Below are positions 7,208-15,195 of a stretch of DNA of 28,538 nucleotides, piece after piece. A program made the translations under genes and the position numbers. The DNA comes from a virus, in IMG/VR virus record IMGVR_UViG_3300028299_000021, positions 1 to 28,538 of that record; one strand, written 5' to 3'. The notes below the pieces were generated by a model. It worked only from the letters and a program-made list of their open reading frames with translations, ran no database searches and was not told the origin of the DNA. Positions within the stretch are counted from its first letter, which is position 1. Each line of letters starts with the position of its first letter.

Positions 7208-7954
7208 GATATTGTCTCCTTCATTTGTTACTTGTGATAATTCAATCTGTGATTGTTCAATCTGCGATTGTTCAATCCCGGCGGGAAATTCTTCGGAATG
7301 TTCTCTCCAGAGCTGGGTTGCATTCAGCCGTACCGCTTTTTCATCGGCGCCCCCCCAGACCAGGGCGACATGGTACACTTCCAAAATTTCCGTCACCACG
7401 ATCCGGACAATCTCACCATCAACTTCATGGCCAAGCAAGTCGATGAACTGCCAGAAGCGCATTTCCGGATGGGACTGGACCCAGTTGTAGTTCAATGCCA
7501 CGGACACGGATTCCAGCAGCGGCGGATCGGTGCTCAGCATTTCGATTTCTTTTGCCGCTAAATCTCTATGCAGCCGGGCCACGCTGGTGATCTGGCCGAC
7601 AGCGCCGTCGTACCCGAAAGCCGCCGATTCACTGTAACCCAGAGTATCTTCGATCCGGTAGGAATGATTGCGCTGGTATTTCAAGGGTTTTTCCCGAACG
7701 CCGCCGGCGCTCTTCATCCGGAACAGCGGTACGGCATTTTCCAAAACTCCGGGATTGGCAAAGTCCAGGAAATATCCGGTTTCTCCAAAATAGCGACCCG
7801 TCAAGAGCCGGAAATCGAATTCCATCCAGGGCATGCCTTCCACCGAACGGCCCTGTTTGCTTTCCAGGGCAATCGGTACTTGCATCTTGAAACTTTCACC
7901 AGCCTTCAGATTTTGCTTTAAATGGTCTTTAATGATATTTAAGGGCTTAGCCAT
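6713..7954 (-). CDS. Prohead protease with C-terminal scaffold (Mu gpI-like)
   Basis: 413 residues in two parts. Residues 1 to about 215 look like a Mu gpI-type head protease (MPWMEFDFRLLTGRYFGETG; SVSVALNYNWVQSHPEMRFW; then EILEVYHVALVWGGAD). A linker with three IEQSQ-type repeats (about 225-240, from 15-bp DNA repeats) follows. Residues 250-413 are coiled coil (LEDLNIRVIDLDVQNGELTR), typical of a scaffold, with one CQDCG pair near the end. The protease would cut itself and the scaffold during head maturation. An internal start gives a separate scaffold protein (next entry), as with Mu I/Z. Catalytic residues cannot be assigned with certainty. Confidence 0.75.
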   Translation of the reverse strand: MAKPLNIIKDHLKQNLKAGESFKMQVPIALESKQGRSVEGMPWMEFDFRLLTGRYFGETGYFLDFANPGVLENAVPLFRMKSAGGVREKPLKYQRNHSYRIEDTLGYSESAAFGYDGAVGQITSVARLHRDLAAKEIEMLSTDPPLLESVSVALNYNWVQSHPEMRFWQFIDLLGHEVDGEIVRIVVTEILEVYHVALVWGGADEKAVRLNATQLWREHSEEFPAGIEQSQIEQSQIELSQVTNEGDNIMTILEKIIKTLGLEKEDQLETKIAGLMSAAGQLEDLNIRVIDLDVQNGELTRTIADLNVQIETDKNHVAMGKKYIDTLKKDVKGLAGLVMGNLSESMQELIESAGPEKLETLRTEFEEKADAMFPAKCQDCGSSNISLRSSQETGNPKPKTEINQQKYSLRDLK

Positions 7955-8017
7955 ACTTAACTCCTGTTTTGCGTTTTATACGGCGTATACCGGCGTTATA
8001 CACCTGTTTTTGATTGA

Positions 8018-8191
8018 AACCACAAAAGAATTATATATAAAAATACTTTGTGCCTTAGTGTCTTGGTGGTTTATCATTCTACTATCAACATTGAAACCAC
8101 AAAAGCACGAAGACCCTAAGAAAGAATTATATATAAAAATACTTTGTGCCTTAGTGTCTTGGTGGTTTCTCCGTATCATTCTACTATCAAC
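8018..8191. repeat. Family-1 elements in tandem with duplicated portal-gene end
   Basis: Two copies of the element's right part (GAATTATATATAAAAATACT through TCTTGGTGGTTT) lie at 8028-8072 and 8124-8168, 96 bp apart. The 17 bp ATCATTCTACTATCAAC, which include the portal stop codon, occur at 8073-8089 and again at 8175-8191. The whole 7955-8175 gap is therefore repeat; the 67-codon reading frame in it is repeat-encoded and not a gene. Confidence 0.95.
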
Positions 8192-10473
8192 TCCGTTTTA
8201 CATTCCGGGTGAAAGGGCGGCATACCTTCACCGCTCAATGCAAAGGCATTCATATCTGCTGCAGAGGACACGCCGATCGGATGCAGCCAGCCTTCAAACT
8301 CCTGGGGCGTCATCAGTGACAGCGTCTGCAGGCCTTCCCGGAGGTTTGGAACATTGATGGAATGACCGTTCAGGTATCTGCAGATCTCGGCAATGGGCGC
8401 CGGGTTATAATACTTCGCGGTTTTGATCCCCGCTTCAAAAAGTTGCCCCACATGGCCCCAGTTGCGCAAGCGGGAAACCGATGTGTTCACAATCCTCCGA
8501 ACCTGGGCCTGGGATAGGTCGATCATTTTATCCTGGAAGACGCCCCGGAATTTTGCCAGGGTGTCGGGATCGAATACGGACTTGCCTTTTTCCAGGTAAT
8601 GCTCCTTCAGGAATGTCACCATCGGGCTGCGGACGCCATTGTTTTTCACATATTTGCCCATATAGAACTGGTCCAGTTTTTCGAGGAATCCCAGCGCCCG
8701 GTCATCCACGGTATCAAAGGAAAAGGAGAGAGGTGAGTTCGGATCGAAGAGGGATTTGTCATCAAGCCGGTAAAAGGCAAATATCTGCCGTATCTGGTTG
8801 GCCACTTTCAGGCGGACGGTATTGTCCGTCATTTGCATGGCCACCACGCCTTCCGTCAGGTTCATTGTTTGCCGGGCAAAATCCGCCTCGTCCGTGAAGT
8901 CCTCAAACTTATGCTCCCGGATGAAATCACTCACCGCCGTGGCCGCTTTGCTATTGGCAGTTTTATTGAAGGGGAGGACGCTGTTCAAATACTTCGTGAC
9001 GCGTTCGGCAAAGAGATCTTCCGACCCCGCTGCCAGTTCCCGGCTTTGGACTTTGGAGGCTGAACATTGAACCATACTCCGGACGGGAATATATTTCTGC
9101 TGCAATTTGGAGAATTGAAATCTTACCTTGTTTTTAGTGAAATTAGTAGTTGAATTCTGCTGCCTGATTTCCTCATCGCTCAGCCAGGGTTCGTCGTAGC
9201 CCAATTCCTGGGCGGCTTGCTCCTGGTTGATAAATCCGGCGTCACGTTTCTTGATAATGTTTTCCAGGCGTTTGGCTTCCGCTTCTTCCTGGTCTTTGCG
9301 GTTCATCCCGGGGATCGGATTCCACTGGAACATGACTCCATCCGTGAGGATCCCCATGGTCAGCAGATCCAGGCGGTAGGTCGATTCCATCCGGCGCTTG
9401 GCCAGGCGGCGGAAATTACCGGCGTCGTTCACCAGCATATTGTAGACCACACCCGCGTATGTTTCGGTAGTGGAATAGGAGCGCCCGTGCATCGCCGGAT
9501 CGGTGCCGATGCCGGAAAAGACCTGCTCCTCATTCATCTGCATAATGTCCTTGGCACCCCGGGCCTCGCCGGTGATATTGAAATGCTCGATGGTCTGGTC
9601 GTTGTATTTTACCATCATGCCCTGGCTGAAATTCTTGTTCATGGAGTCCAGGACGGTGGAGGCGTATTCTTCGCAGTGGCTTTTATATTCCGCTTCGGTC
9701 TCGTTCGGCTGCCGGTTCGGCGGCGTCAGGCTGAGCGATACCAATCCCAGCAAACCGAGTTTCTTGGCGATAAAGGCAATATTCTTGAGCATATCCCGCT
9801 GGGTGATGATCGGCTCGATCGCCGCCAGCATGGGCGGAACCGGGTATGGTGAATTCTCGATTGTCTGGTAGCAGTATATTTTATAGGTGGTCTCATTCAG
9901 TTTGATCAGGTAGCCGTCGGACGTGAGCTGTGTATTTGAAGTGAAAGGATCGGTGATACTCTGGTAAGGTCGATAATCATTGTCCTCATATTTGAAGCGG
10001 ATCCTGCGCACCGGGACGATATGCACCCGCCGGACGCCCTTCAGGTTGAGATTTAATTCATCTTCGCTGGAGATGGCACCCATGCGTCCGATCTGGGCCA
10101 GGTAATGATTCAGCAGGCCGTCCACGCCGGCGGAGCGCTGATAGATTTCATAAGAGAGTATGTTGATCCGGTCAATGGCCGTTTCGATCATCCGGTCGCT
10201 GCCTTCGATGATCACCTGGTGACCGGTATTGGCAATGTTCACCCAGTTCTTCACCGCCTGGGACATATCCGCATTCACCAGGGAAATCTGTTCGCAGAAC
10301 TGATACATCCAGGCCGGCAGATCCGGGCCGAGGCCGTCCAGCCAGCTGCGGTATTGACGAATACCCCCCAGCAGGGAGCTCGCCTCTTCGATTGAAGAGC
10401 GGCCCCCTATTGGGAGTCTCAGTCCCTCAGCGGTTGGGTTTTTCTTAAAACTTATCGGCCATTGCAGTTTCAT
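8176..10473 (-). CDS. Portal protein fused to Mu F-like minor head protein
   Basis: 765 residues. The first about 440 look like a DUF935/Mu gp29-type portal protein (helical, ending with AEAKRLENIIKKRDAGFINQ and EQAAQELGYDEPWLSDEEIR, the usual portal C-terminal pattern). The rest, from about 500, ends with MPPFHPECKTEL (751-762), which matches the PPxHPxCR end of the Mu gpF/SPP1 gp7 minor head family. In Mu these are the two adjacent genes 29 and 30, so this is a fusion of neighbours. The portal forms the DNA entry ring; the F part is a head-morphogenesis protein. The Shine-Dalgarno GGAG for the portal start lies in a family-3 repeat. Confidence 0.88.
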   Translation of the reverse strand: MKLQWPISFKKNPTAEGLRLPIGGRSSIEEASSLLGGIRQYRSWLDGLGPDLPAWMYQFCEQISLVNADMSQAVKNWVNIANTGHQVIIEGSDRMIETAIDRINILSYEIYQRSAGVDGLLNHYLAQIGRMGAISSEDELNLNLKGVRRVHIVPVRRIRFKYEDNDYRPYQSITDPFTSNTQLTSDGYLIKLNETTYKIYCYQTIENSPYPVPPMLAAIEPIITQRDMLKNIAFIAKKLGLLGLVSLSLTPPNRQPNETEAEYKSHCEEYASTVLDSMNKNFSQGMMVKYNDQTIEHFNITGEARGAKDIMQMNEEQVFSGIGTDPAMHGRSYSTTETYAGVVYNMLVNDAGNFRRLAKRRMESTYRLDLLTMGILTDGVMFQWNPIPGMNRKDQEEAEAKRLENIIKKRDAGFINQEQAAQELGYDEPWLSDEEIRQQNSTTNFTKNKVRFQFSKLQQKYIPVRSMVQCSASKVQSRELAAGSEDLFAERVTKYLNSVLPFNKTANSKAATAVSDFIREHKFEDFTDEADFARQTMNLTEGVVAMQMTDNTVRLKVANQIRQIFAFYRLDDKSLFDPNSPLSFSFDTVDDRALGFLEKLDQFYMGKYVKNNGVRSPMVTFLKEHYLEKGKSVFDPDTLAKFRGVFQDKMIDLSQAQVRRIVNTSVSRLRNWGHVGQLFEAGIKTAKYYNPAPIAEICRYLNGHSINVPNLREGLQTLSLMTPQEFEGWLHPIGVSSAADMNAFALSGEGMPPFHPECKTELIVE

Positions 10474-10483
10474 ATATATTTAT

Positions 10484-10525
10484 CTCCGCGCCCTCTGCGA
10501 TCTCTTTGCGTCTCTGCGGTTATTC
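10484..10525. repeat. Family-3 interspersed repeat
   Basis: On the coding strand it reads AACCGCAGAGACGCAAAGAG then ATCGCAGAGGGCGCGGAG. It starts just after the terminase stop codon and its final GGAG serves as the ribosome site of the portal gene. Related copies occur at 16679-16720 and 18182-18222, all in the same orientation. Confidence 0.85.
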
Positions 10526-10531
10526 CTGCTT

Positions 10532-12172
10532 TCATCTCAAATTCCCAAACACCGGCGGAATTCCTACAAACTTATTAAAATCCATCTGCATTAGGCGGAA
10601 TGCTTTCCGGGCGTTGTTCCCTGCCATGAGGTAATGGTTCTCCACCTGTTTGCGGTAGCGGGTAATCGTCTTGCCGGTTTTCTGGTCAAGCACTTCTTCT
10701 TTTTGAGCGCCCTTCAGGTGATGCTTGCCGAATTCACTCTCCACGACGTCCACACCATCGATAAACATGGGAATGATGATCCCCGCCGGTTTCATGGTAT
10801 AGAGGTCGGTGTATTCATCCAGGGAGTCATCCCGGTCTTCCTGCACGGTCCGGTATTCCGTCTCTTCGTGTTCCTCGGTTCCTTCGGAAAACCCGGTGTC
10901 CTTGAAATATTGCAGCACCACGATATTGGGAAAACGGCGGTAGAGTTTGCGGACTTCCGTCCGGAAAGGCTTGGCGTCGATTACAAAGCAGCGGCAGTTC
11001 ATGGCAATGATCAACTTCGAGATCACGTCCACCATATTATCTGAAAAGCATTTCTTAATCGTTACAAAACGGAGTTTTTCGCTGTGAACATCGGCAAAAG
11101 TGAGGTGGCAATAGTCGCCCACATCGGCCCCGCCCACCGACCAACTGGCTGAATCGGCCAGTGGATAATTGTCGGCTGCCCGGTGCAAATCATCAGCGGT
11201 GATTCGCTGGCGGTCGCCGGCGTCGGGAACGGCCAATGTGGAACAGCGAAATTTCGACAGCAGGGATTTCTTTTTCTGGGCCCGTTCCCAGCGCTGCATG
11301 ATCTTACCGAGTTGTATCTGGGGAACGATCAGCTGCGGTATCCGCAGACCGACCACCCGCCGGTCGGGATATTTGGCCACAAAACGCCCGTCCTTTTCCA
11401 CGTCAAAGGGCTTCCCGCACTTTGGGCAGGCATAATAAAACTTGCCACCATCAAATAAAACGAAATCCGGATTGCCCTCTTTCGGCCAGCCCTCTTCCAG
11501 ATTCAGATCGTCCAGGCCGCAATGGGGACACTTGATCAGCCAGACCATCTGGCTGGTGTCCTGGAACCCGGCGTCAATGCCCATGCCCGGATTCATACCC
11601 ACCGAGAAATAGCATCGCTGCTGAAAATCCGACGCCGCGATCCGGTCTTCCGACCAGGCCATATTAATGGCATTCAGAATATCCACTTCATCATAGCCGA
11701 GCGCATCCAGGGGAATGGATATTGCGTCGGATATATCTTCCATGCCGAGCATGTAGAGAAAATTATTGCCCACTTCCATCAGGCCGTCGGAAGTCGTGAC
11801 CTTGATCTGGCTGTTCAGCGTCCGGTCTTTCCGGACCGCAACCTTGAACCTGGTCTTGATAAAACGTTTGGCAAAAACTTTGGTCGGCAGCCCGTAGCCG
11901 ATATTATAGCCCCGCCCCAGCAGCAGCCACATGTAATAGCCCAGGAACAGGGTGGAGATACCGATCTGGGCTCCCTTCAGTATCCAGGCCTCTTCCCAGT
12001 TCACCAGGTTTTCCGCGATATAGCGGAAGGCTTCGTGTTTTTCAAAGGTGTAGGGACCGCGGTCATGATGGACGTGGTTCAACAAGAAATCCGTAAATGT
12101 CCCGCTCTGGATTTTGGAAACCTTCAGGCTCTGTTTAGATGCTTTTAATATTTCGTCTTTATTAATAACCAT
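10532..12172 (-). CDS. Terminase large subunit (Mu gp28/GpA-like)
   Basis: 546 residues. The ATPase half has a degenerate Walker A, KGAQIGIST (66-74), and a Walker B-like LDALGYDEVD (155-164). Two CxxC pairs (C215/C218 and C249/C252) form a zinc ribbon as in GpA-type terminases. The C-terminal half has D-rich nuclease-like segments, VGGADVGDYCHLTFADV and CRCFVIDAKP. The enzyme cuts and packages phage DNA into the prohead through the portal encoded next door. In transposable phages it performs headful packaging from integrated copies. Its ATG lies within a family-2 repeat, directly after the small-terminase stop. Confidence 0.92.
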   Translation of the reverse strand: MVINKDEILKASKQSLKVSKIQSGTFTDFLLNHVHHDRGPYTFEKHEAFRYIAENLVNWEEAWILKGAQIGISTLFLGYYMWLLLGRGYNIGYGLPTKVFAKRFIKTRFKVAVRKDRTLNSQIKVTTSDGLMEVGNNFLYMLGMEDISDAISIPLDALGYDEVDILNAINMAWSEDRIAASDFQQRCYFSVGMNPGMGIDAGFQDTSQMVWLIKCPHCGLDDLNLEEGWPKEGNPDFVLFDGGKFYYACPKCGKPFDVEKDGRFVAKYPDRRVVGLRIPQLIVPQIQLGKIMQRWERAQKKKSLLSKFRCSTLAVPDAGDRQRITADDLHRAADNYPLADSASWSVGGADVGDYCHLTFADVHSEKLRFVTIKKCFSDNMVDVISKLIIAMNCRCFVIDAKPFRTEVRKLYRRFPNIVVLQYFKDTGFSEGTEEHEETEYRTVQEDRDDSLDEYTDLYTMKPAGIIIPMFIDGVDVVESEFGKHHLKGAQKEEVLDQKTGKTITRYRKQVENHYLMAGNNARKAFRLMQMDFNKFVGIPPVFGNLR

Positions 12173-12197
12173 TAGTGAAATTCGCGTAATTCGTAGT
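12171..12197. repeat. Family-2 interspersed repeat
   Basis: Reads ACTACGAATTACGCGAATTT then CACTAAT on the coding strand. It fills the whole gap between the small-terminase stop (TAA) and the large-terminase ATG, which it partly supplies (CACTAATG). Other copies are at 15196-15212, 15258-15286, 17965-17990 and 24802-24827, all in the same orientation. Confidence 0.85.
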
Positions 12198-12722
12198 TTA
12201 TTTTATCTCTCTCTCTAAACTTTCATCGATCTTTTCCAGAATATATTCTTCCCGCTCTCTCAGCAGCGGCCCGATATCGTCATCCTCCAGCAGCACCTTC
12301 CAGATCACGCCCACAATCACATCCAGGTTGTTCCCGGCGGACTTCAACCCGGTATTCCGGGAACCCCGCAGGGCGTCGATATATTTCCGGATCTTGAGCA
12401 GCGCATTCACCCCGCCCTCGAAACTGGTGGGTGATGTTATTTTCAGGGACTTTGTAATCTGGTTCTCAATAACGCCCAGTTCTTCTATAAATTCCGTAAA
12501 GGTGGATATCCGTTTTTTATCCGCCGCTGTTTCCGCCCGGCGCTGGATCGCCGCCCGGCGCTCTTCCCAGTTGCCCTCTTTGGCCCATTGCTCCAGGGTC
12601 TTGCGGTTGAGTTTGAAATCCTTCCGGCGTTTCCGGGACATCTCCTTGATCATCGAATCAAAGGACAATCCCTGGCTGAAATAGCCGAATGCTTCTTCTT
12701 TGATTTTCTGGGAGTAGGCCAC
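12198..12722 (-). CDS. Terminase small subunit candidate
   Basis: 174 residues starting with GTG, which overlaps the previous stop (TAGTG). The N-terminal part has a helix-turn-helix-like region (FSQGLSFDSMIKEMSRKRR) followed by LNRKTLEQWAKEGNWEERRA, a pattern typical of phage small terminases, where a tryptophan-rich wHTH leads into a helical oligomerisation region. The remainder is helical (ENQITKSLKITS, VIWKVLLEDDDIGPLLRERE). It lies directly upstream of the large subunit. It would bind phage DNA and regulate packaging. Confidence 0.8.
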   Translation of the reverse strand: MAYSQKIKEEAFGYFSQGLSFDSMIKEMSRKRRKDFKLNRKTLEQWAKEGNWEERRAAIQRRAETAADKKRISTFTEFIEELGVIENQITKSLKITSPTSFEGGVNALLKIRKYIDALRGSRNTGLKSAGNNLDVIVGVIWKVLLEDDDIGPLLREREEYILEKIDESLEREIK

Positions 12723-12976
12723 TATCTCATTATCCTGGCAAAAAAGGTGATGATATTATTGGCATTCATGAGGCCAAACATGGAGACCCCGATGCCGATC
12801 CCGGTCAGCAGTGTCTTGAACGGATGGTCCCGCATGATTTTCACAATGCCCCATTTCGCTTCGTTGTTTGTATGGTAATTGAGGTGTTCAATTAATTTGT
12901 CCTGGAGGATGAGTTGAACTTCGGATATTTCATGTTCAAGCCGTTCCAGATCCTTTTTGAATTCATTTAAATCCAA
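12722..12976 (-). CDS. Small coiled-coil membrane protein
   Basis: 84 residues: an N-terminal coiled coil (LNEFKKDLERLEHEISEVQL) followed by one transmembrane segment (about 54-80, FKTLLTGIGIGVSMFGLMNA). This layout (amphipathic helix then a single membrane span) is seen in XhlA-like and other phage lysis-associated or spanin-type proteins. It lies two genes after the endolysin and overlaps both neighbours by a few bases, so it belongs to the same late operon. A lysis role is suggested by position only. Confidence 0.7.
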   Translation of the reverse strand: MDLNEFKKDLERLEHEISEVQLILQDKLIEHLNYHTNNEAKWGIVKIMRDHPFKTLLTGIGIGVSMFGLMNANNIITFFARIMR

Positions 12977-13361
12977 TTTCTTCTTTGACCTTTAAAAATG
13001 TTTTGAAATTTTCATCGTCGAGCTGAATGCCGGTGAGCCGTTTGCGCAGCTGCACATAGTAATCCATGATCTTGAAAATCCGGCCGTCCAGGTTTGACAT
13101 CTCATTCTGTTCCTTTTCAATCGCCGGTTCTTTCTTGGGGACCGCTATGGATTGAAACTCGATCATGGCCACCTCAAGCAGCGTGGATAACATTTTCACG
13201 GTATTTTCGAGGTTCTTGATCCGCTCCTGGTTCTGGGTGTGGTCGCCGGTACTGCCTTTTTCAAGCAATTGCATCAGCCCGATCATCTCATTCGAGATAT
13301 CGGAGATTGTTTTGATTTTTCGGTTTAACTCGTCAATCAGAGTCTTATTGGACATGATCAC
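12963..13361 (-). CDS. Coiled-coil protein, hypothetical
   Basis: 132 residues, largely coiled coil with charged helices (LIDELNRKIKTISDISNEMI; QERIKNLENTVKMLSTLLEV). Between endolysin and terminase genes in Mu-like phages there are usually short helical proteins (for example DUF2730-type), and this one fits the slot. There are no catalytic motifs and no membrane span. It overlaps the membrane-protein gene by 14 bases and could pair with it as a two-component assembly. Family not recognised. Confidence 0.65.
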   Translation of the reverse strand: MIMSNKTLIDELNRKIKTISDISNEMIGLMQLLEKGSTGDHTQNQERIKNLENTVKMLSTLLEVAMIEFQSIAVPKKEPAIEKEQNEMSNLDGRIFKIMDYYVQLRKRLTGIQLDDENFKTFLKVKEEIGFK

Positions 13362-13370
13362 CTCAATTTT

Positions 13371-13955
13371 TTACGATTTATTTATTTCAACCCGCGACAG
13401 CCAGCCGCCGGCAAAGGCTTCCTGGCTCGGGTCTTTTTGCATGATCTCCAGGTAATACGCGCCCTGGAGAAGATTCAAAACCTTATACAACATTGCCGCG
13501 CCCCTGGTCTTCAGACAGAGATGCAGCGCCGCGATCGACATTTTACCGATCGCCCGGTCCACCGGGATATCATTGTAGGTTTTTCCGTTGCGGTTCAGGA
13601 CATTCAGCGCCTTCTGCAGAAACTCCGCTGCCCGGCCGACTCCCATATTGACCGCCGTATCGAACAGTTCTTCCGCAATCAGTTGATCCGGTATCTCGTC
13701 GCCGTGAACTTTGTCCCAGAAGTTTTGTTTGTAGAATTGTAGAATCAGGCCCTGCAGGTCTGCATCGGCCAGGTATTGATTGCTGAAGCTTCCGGTTTTA
13801 TGCTTGACGGCGTCCACAAACTTCCAGCCCGGCCAGTCAGGATGTTTCCGCCGGGCAATACCGCAGAGCGTTTCACCGCCCCGGTCATTGGGGTCATTGA
13901 CGTATCCGCCCTCGTGGCTGAGGGTCTTCTCAAAGGCTGCTTCGAACTTGGCTAT
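13371..13955 (-). CDS. GH108 endolysin (peptidoglycan hydrolase), AUA start proposed
   Basis: The open frame runs from 13988 to 13371 and encodes an N-acetylmuramidase of glycoside hydrolase family 108: TLSHEGGYVNDPNDRGGET carries the conserved EGGY with the presumed catalytic Glu. A C-terminal peptidoglycan-binding region has AAEFLQKALNVLNRNGKTYN and VDRAIGKMSIAAL. No ATG, GTG or TTG lies in frame before GTG 13817, which would remove the catalytic half. The codons ATA GCC AAG TTC at 13955 would give the usual MAKFE start if ATA were ATG, and the result is 194 residues, normal length. A nearby ATG (13963) with an ideal ribosome site is one frame off and stops after three codons. Either AUA initiates or the gene carries a point or indel change. 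Confidence 0.85.
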   Translation of the reverse strand: MAKFEAAFEKTLSHEGGYVNDPNDRGGETLCGIARRKHPDWPGWKFVDAVKHKTGSFSNQYLADADLQGLILQFYKQNFWDKVHGDEIPDQLIAEELFDTAVNMGVGRAAEFLQKALNVLNRNGKTYNDIPVDRAIGKMSIAALHLCLKTRGAAMLYKVLNLLQGAYYLEIMQKDPSQEAFAGGWLSRVEINKS

Positions 13956-13988
13956 CTTCTCATCCCCGGTTCCTCTTTGATCACTGTC

Positions 13989-14094
13989 CTAAAAATCAAG
14001 TAAAAAATAAGGAATGAAACACTCCCGTGACGTCATACTTGCGAAGGATGCGAAGGATGCGAAAATAGACAAAGAAAGTTTGCTTTTTCGAGGT
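13989..14094. promoter_or_regulatory. Late-operon leader with GCGAAGGAT iterons
   Basis: A stretch with three direct repeats (GCGAAGGAT, GCGAAGGAT, GCGAAAAT at 14041-14058) and a TGACGTCA palindrome around 14029-14036, lying between the early-operon terminator and the first late gene. In Mu the late promoters need an activator (C protein) that binds such sites. No convincing -35/-10 pair was found, as expected for an activated promoter. The late-promoter role is inferred from position. Confidence 0.45.
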
Positions 14095-14120
14095 AAAAAG
14101 AAAACCCCGACGGATCGGGG
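14095..14120 (-). terminator. Intrinsic terminator of the early/middle operon
   Basis: On the minus strand CCCCGA-TCCG-TCGGGG is a perfect 6-bp GC-rich stem with a 4-base loop, followed at once by TTTTCTTTTT. It lies 25 bases past the DUF5131 stop codon and separates the early/middle genes from the late lysis-head-DGR operon. Confidence 0.92.
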
Positions 14121-14145
14121 CAATATAAAACATTTCCCAAAAAAT

Positions 14146-15030
14146 CTAATCCACAGCGGCAGATACCCTTAGAAAACTTTTCCGCACGAGTTCCAGACAC
14201 TTTGCCCATCCCATCGGCTTTCCGAATTTTTCCCCTGCTTCGCCTCCCGGATACTCATTCCACACCCGGCCATCAAGTAATCGTCCGGCCTTTTTCTTAT
14301 TTGACCCGCCCCATTGCTTGAAGAAAAACGGCACTCCCGCAGCCAGGCATTGATCCCGCAACGACCGCGCCCAGTCCGGGCGCATCGGTCTGGCGTTCGG
14401 TCCCGATTCCCCGCCGCAGATCACCCAGTTGAGATGATCTATAGCATAATCACATTCATGTGCGCTTTCAGTGCGGTCACACCACTTTAATTCATCTGAT
14501 CTTAAATCTACAGGACTAAGCATCGGCTCCACACTCACAAAGCGCACCGCCGCCGGGATCTGCAGTAGGACAGGAATACGTTGATCAGCTGTTTTCTGAT
14601 TCTCAATCGATACGCCAAGCCAGAGATTTTTTAGTGGGTTGTTATTTTTTAGATTAAATGGATTTAGAGTATATTTATTAAAAAAATCATACATTCTTTT
14701 GGGACGTTTAGTTAATATTATAAAGGTGTGCTGTGGACATTTTTTAATAATCAATAACACTTCTATAACTGCCTCAAAACAAACATCTTTATGAAACAAA
14801 TCTCCCATGCTACATACAAATATTCGTCGCGCCTGCCTCCATTTCAGTGGCTGGTTTAGTTTGTCCCAGTGATATGTTATCTTAAACGGATTCTCCGCCG
14901 GATATCCAAATCTTCCTCTCAATCGCTTCGCCATCTTCTCAGCATAGCAATTCGCACAGCCTTCGCTGATCTTCGTGCAGCCGGTGATCGGGTTCCATGT
15001 ATCATTGGTCCATTCTATTTTTGTCGCCAT
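14146..15030 (-). CDS. DUF5131 (phage Gp37/Gp68 family) three-Cys protein
   Basis: 294 residues, full length for DUF5131. The N-terminus holds WNPITGCTKISEGCANCYAE with C18-x6-C25-x2-C28, the three-Cys motif that gives the family its name, and later blocks IFVCSMGDLFHKDV, VRFVSVEPMLSP, WVICGGESGPNARPM and PFFFKQWGG all match family hallmarks. The protein is thought to be a radical-SAM-like iron-sulfur enzyme, but its substrate is unknown. It is common in phages, often with the partner TcmP, which is not seen in this window. It is the last gene before the terminator. Confidence 0.93.
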   Translation of the reverse strand: MATKIEWTNDTWNPITGCTKISEGCANCYAEKMAKRLRGRFGYPAENPFKITYHWDKLNQPLKWRQARRIFVCSMGDLFHKDVCFEAVIEVLLIIKKCPQHTFIILTKRPKRMYDFFNKYTLNPFNLKNNNPLKNLWLGVSIENQKTADQRIPVLLQIPAAVRFVSVEPMLSPVDLRSDELKWCDRTESAHECDYAIDHLNWVICGGESGPNARPMRPDWARSLRDQCLAAGVPFFFKQWGGSNKKKAGRLLDGRVWNEYPGGEAGEKFGKPMGWAKCLELVRKSFLRVSAAVD

Positions 15031-15170
15031 AATCGGATACCTCTCCTGAATATTATAGATTTAATGATCGCCCAGATTGCCGACCGCCCCTTATAACACA
15101 TCTCATGCCCGCAATAATAGATATAGATATATGGCGGTACGGTTATTATAGATATTACGTTATTTTTCAT
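15015..15170 (-). CDS. Short reading frame upstream of DUF5131, hypothetical
   Basis: 51 codons from an ATG at 15170 preceded by GGAGCGGG; it begins MKNNVISIITVPPYIYIYYC and continues GHEMCYKGRSAIWAIIK, and overlaps the DUF5131 start (stop at 15017-15015). The ribosome site and the overlap suggest translational coupling. The protein is tyrosine- and isoleucine-rich with two cysteines. No family is recognised, and it could be a chance frame in AT-rich sequence. Confidence 0.4.
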   Translation of the reverse strand: MKNNVISIITVPPYIYIYYCGHEMCYKGRSAIWAIIKSIIFRRGIRLWRQK

Positions 15171-15195
15171 TTTTTCCCGCTCCATAATTAGTAAA

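Noticed and set aside
7976-8179. 67-codon minus-strand frame between protease and portal genes
   Set aside because: It is translated repeat sequence (HQDTKAQSIFIYN appears twice) and has no ribosome site.
9217-9852. 211-codon plus-strand frame over the portal
   Set aside because: Antisense shadow of the portal coding sequence; composition mirrors the GC-rich minus-strand gene.
13745-13933. 62-codon minus-strand frame and plus-strand frames over the endolysin 5' part
   Set aside because: Other frames of the GH108 gene; the GH108 motif frame is the meaningful one.
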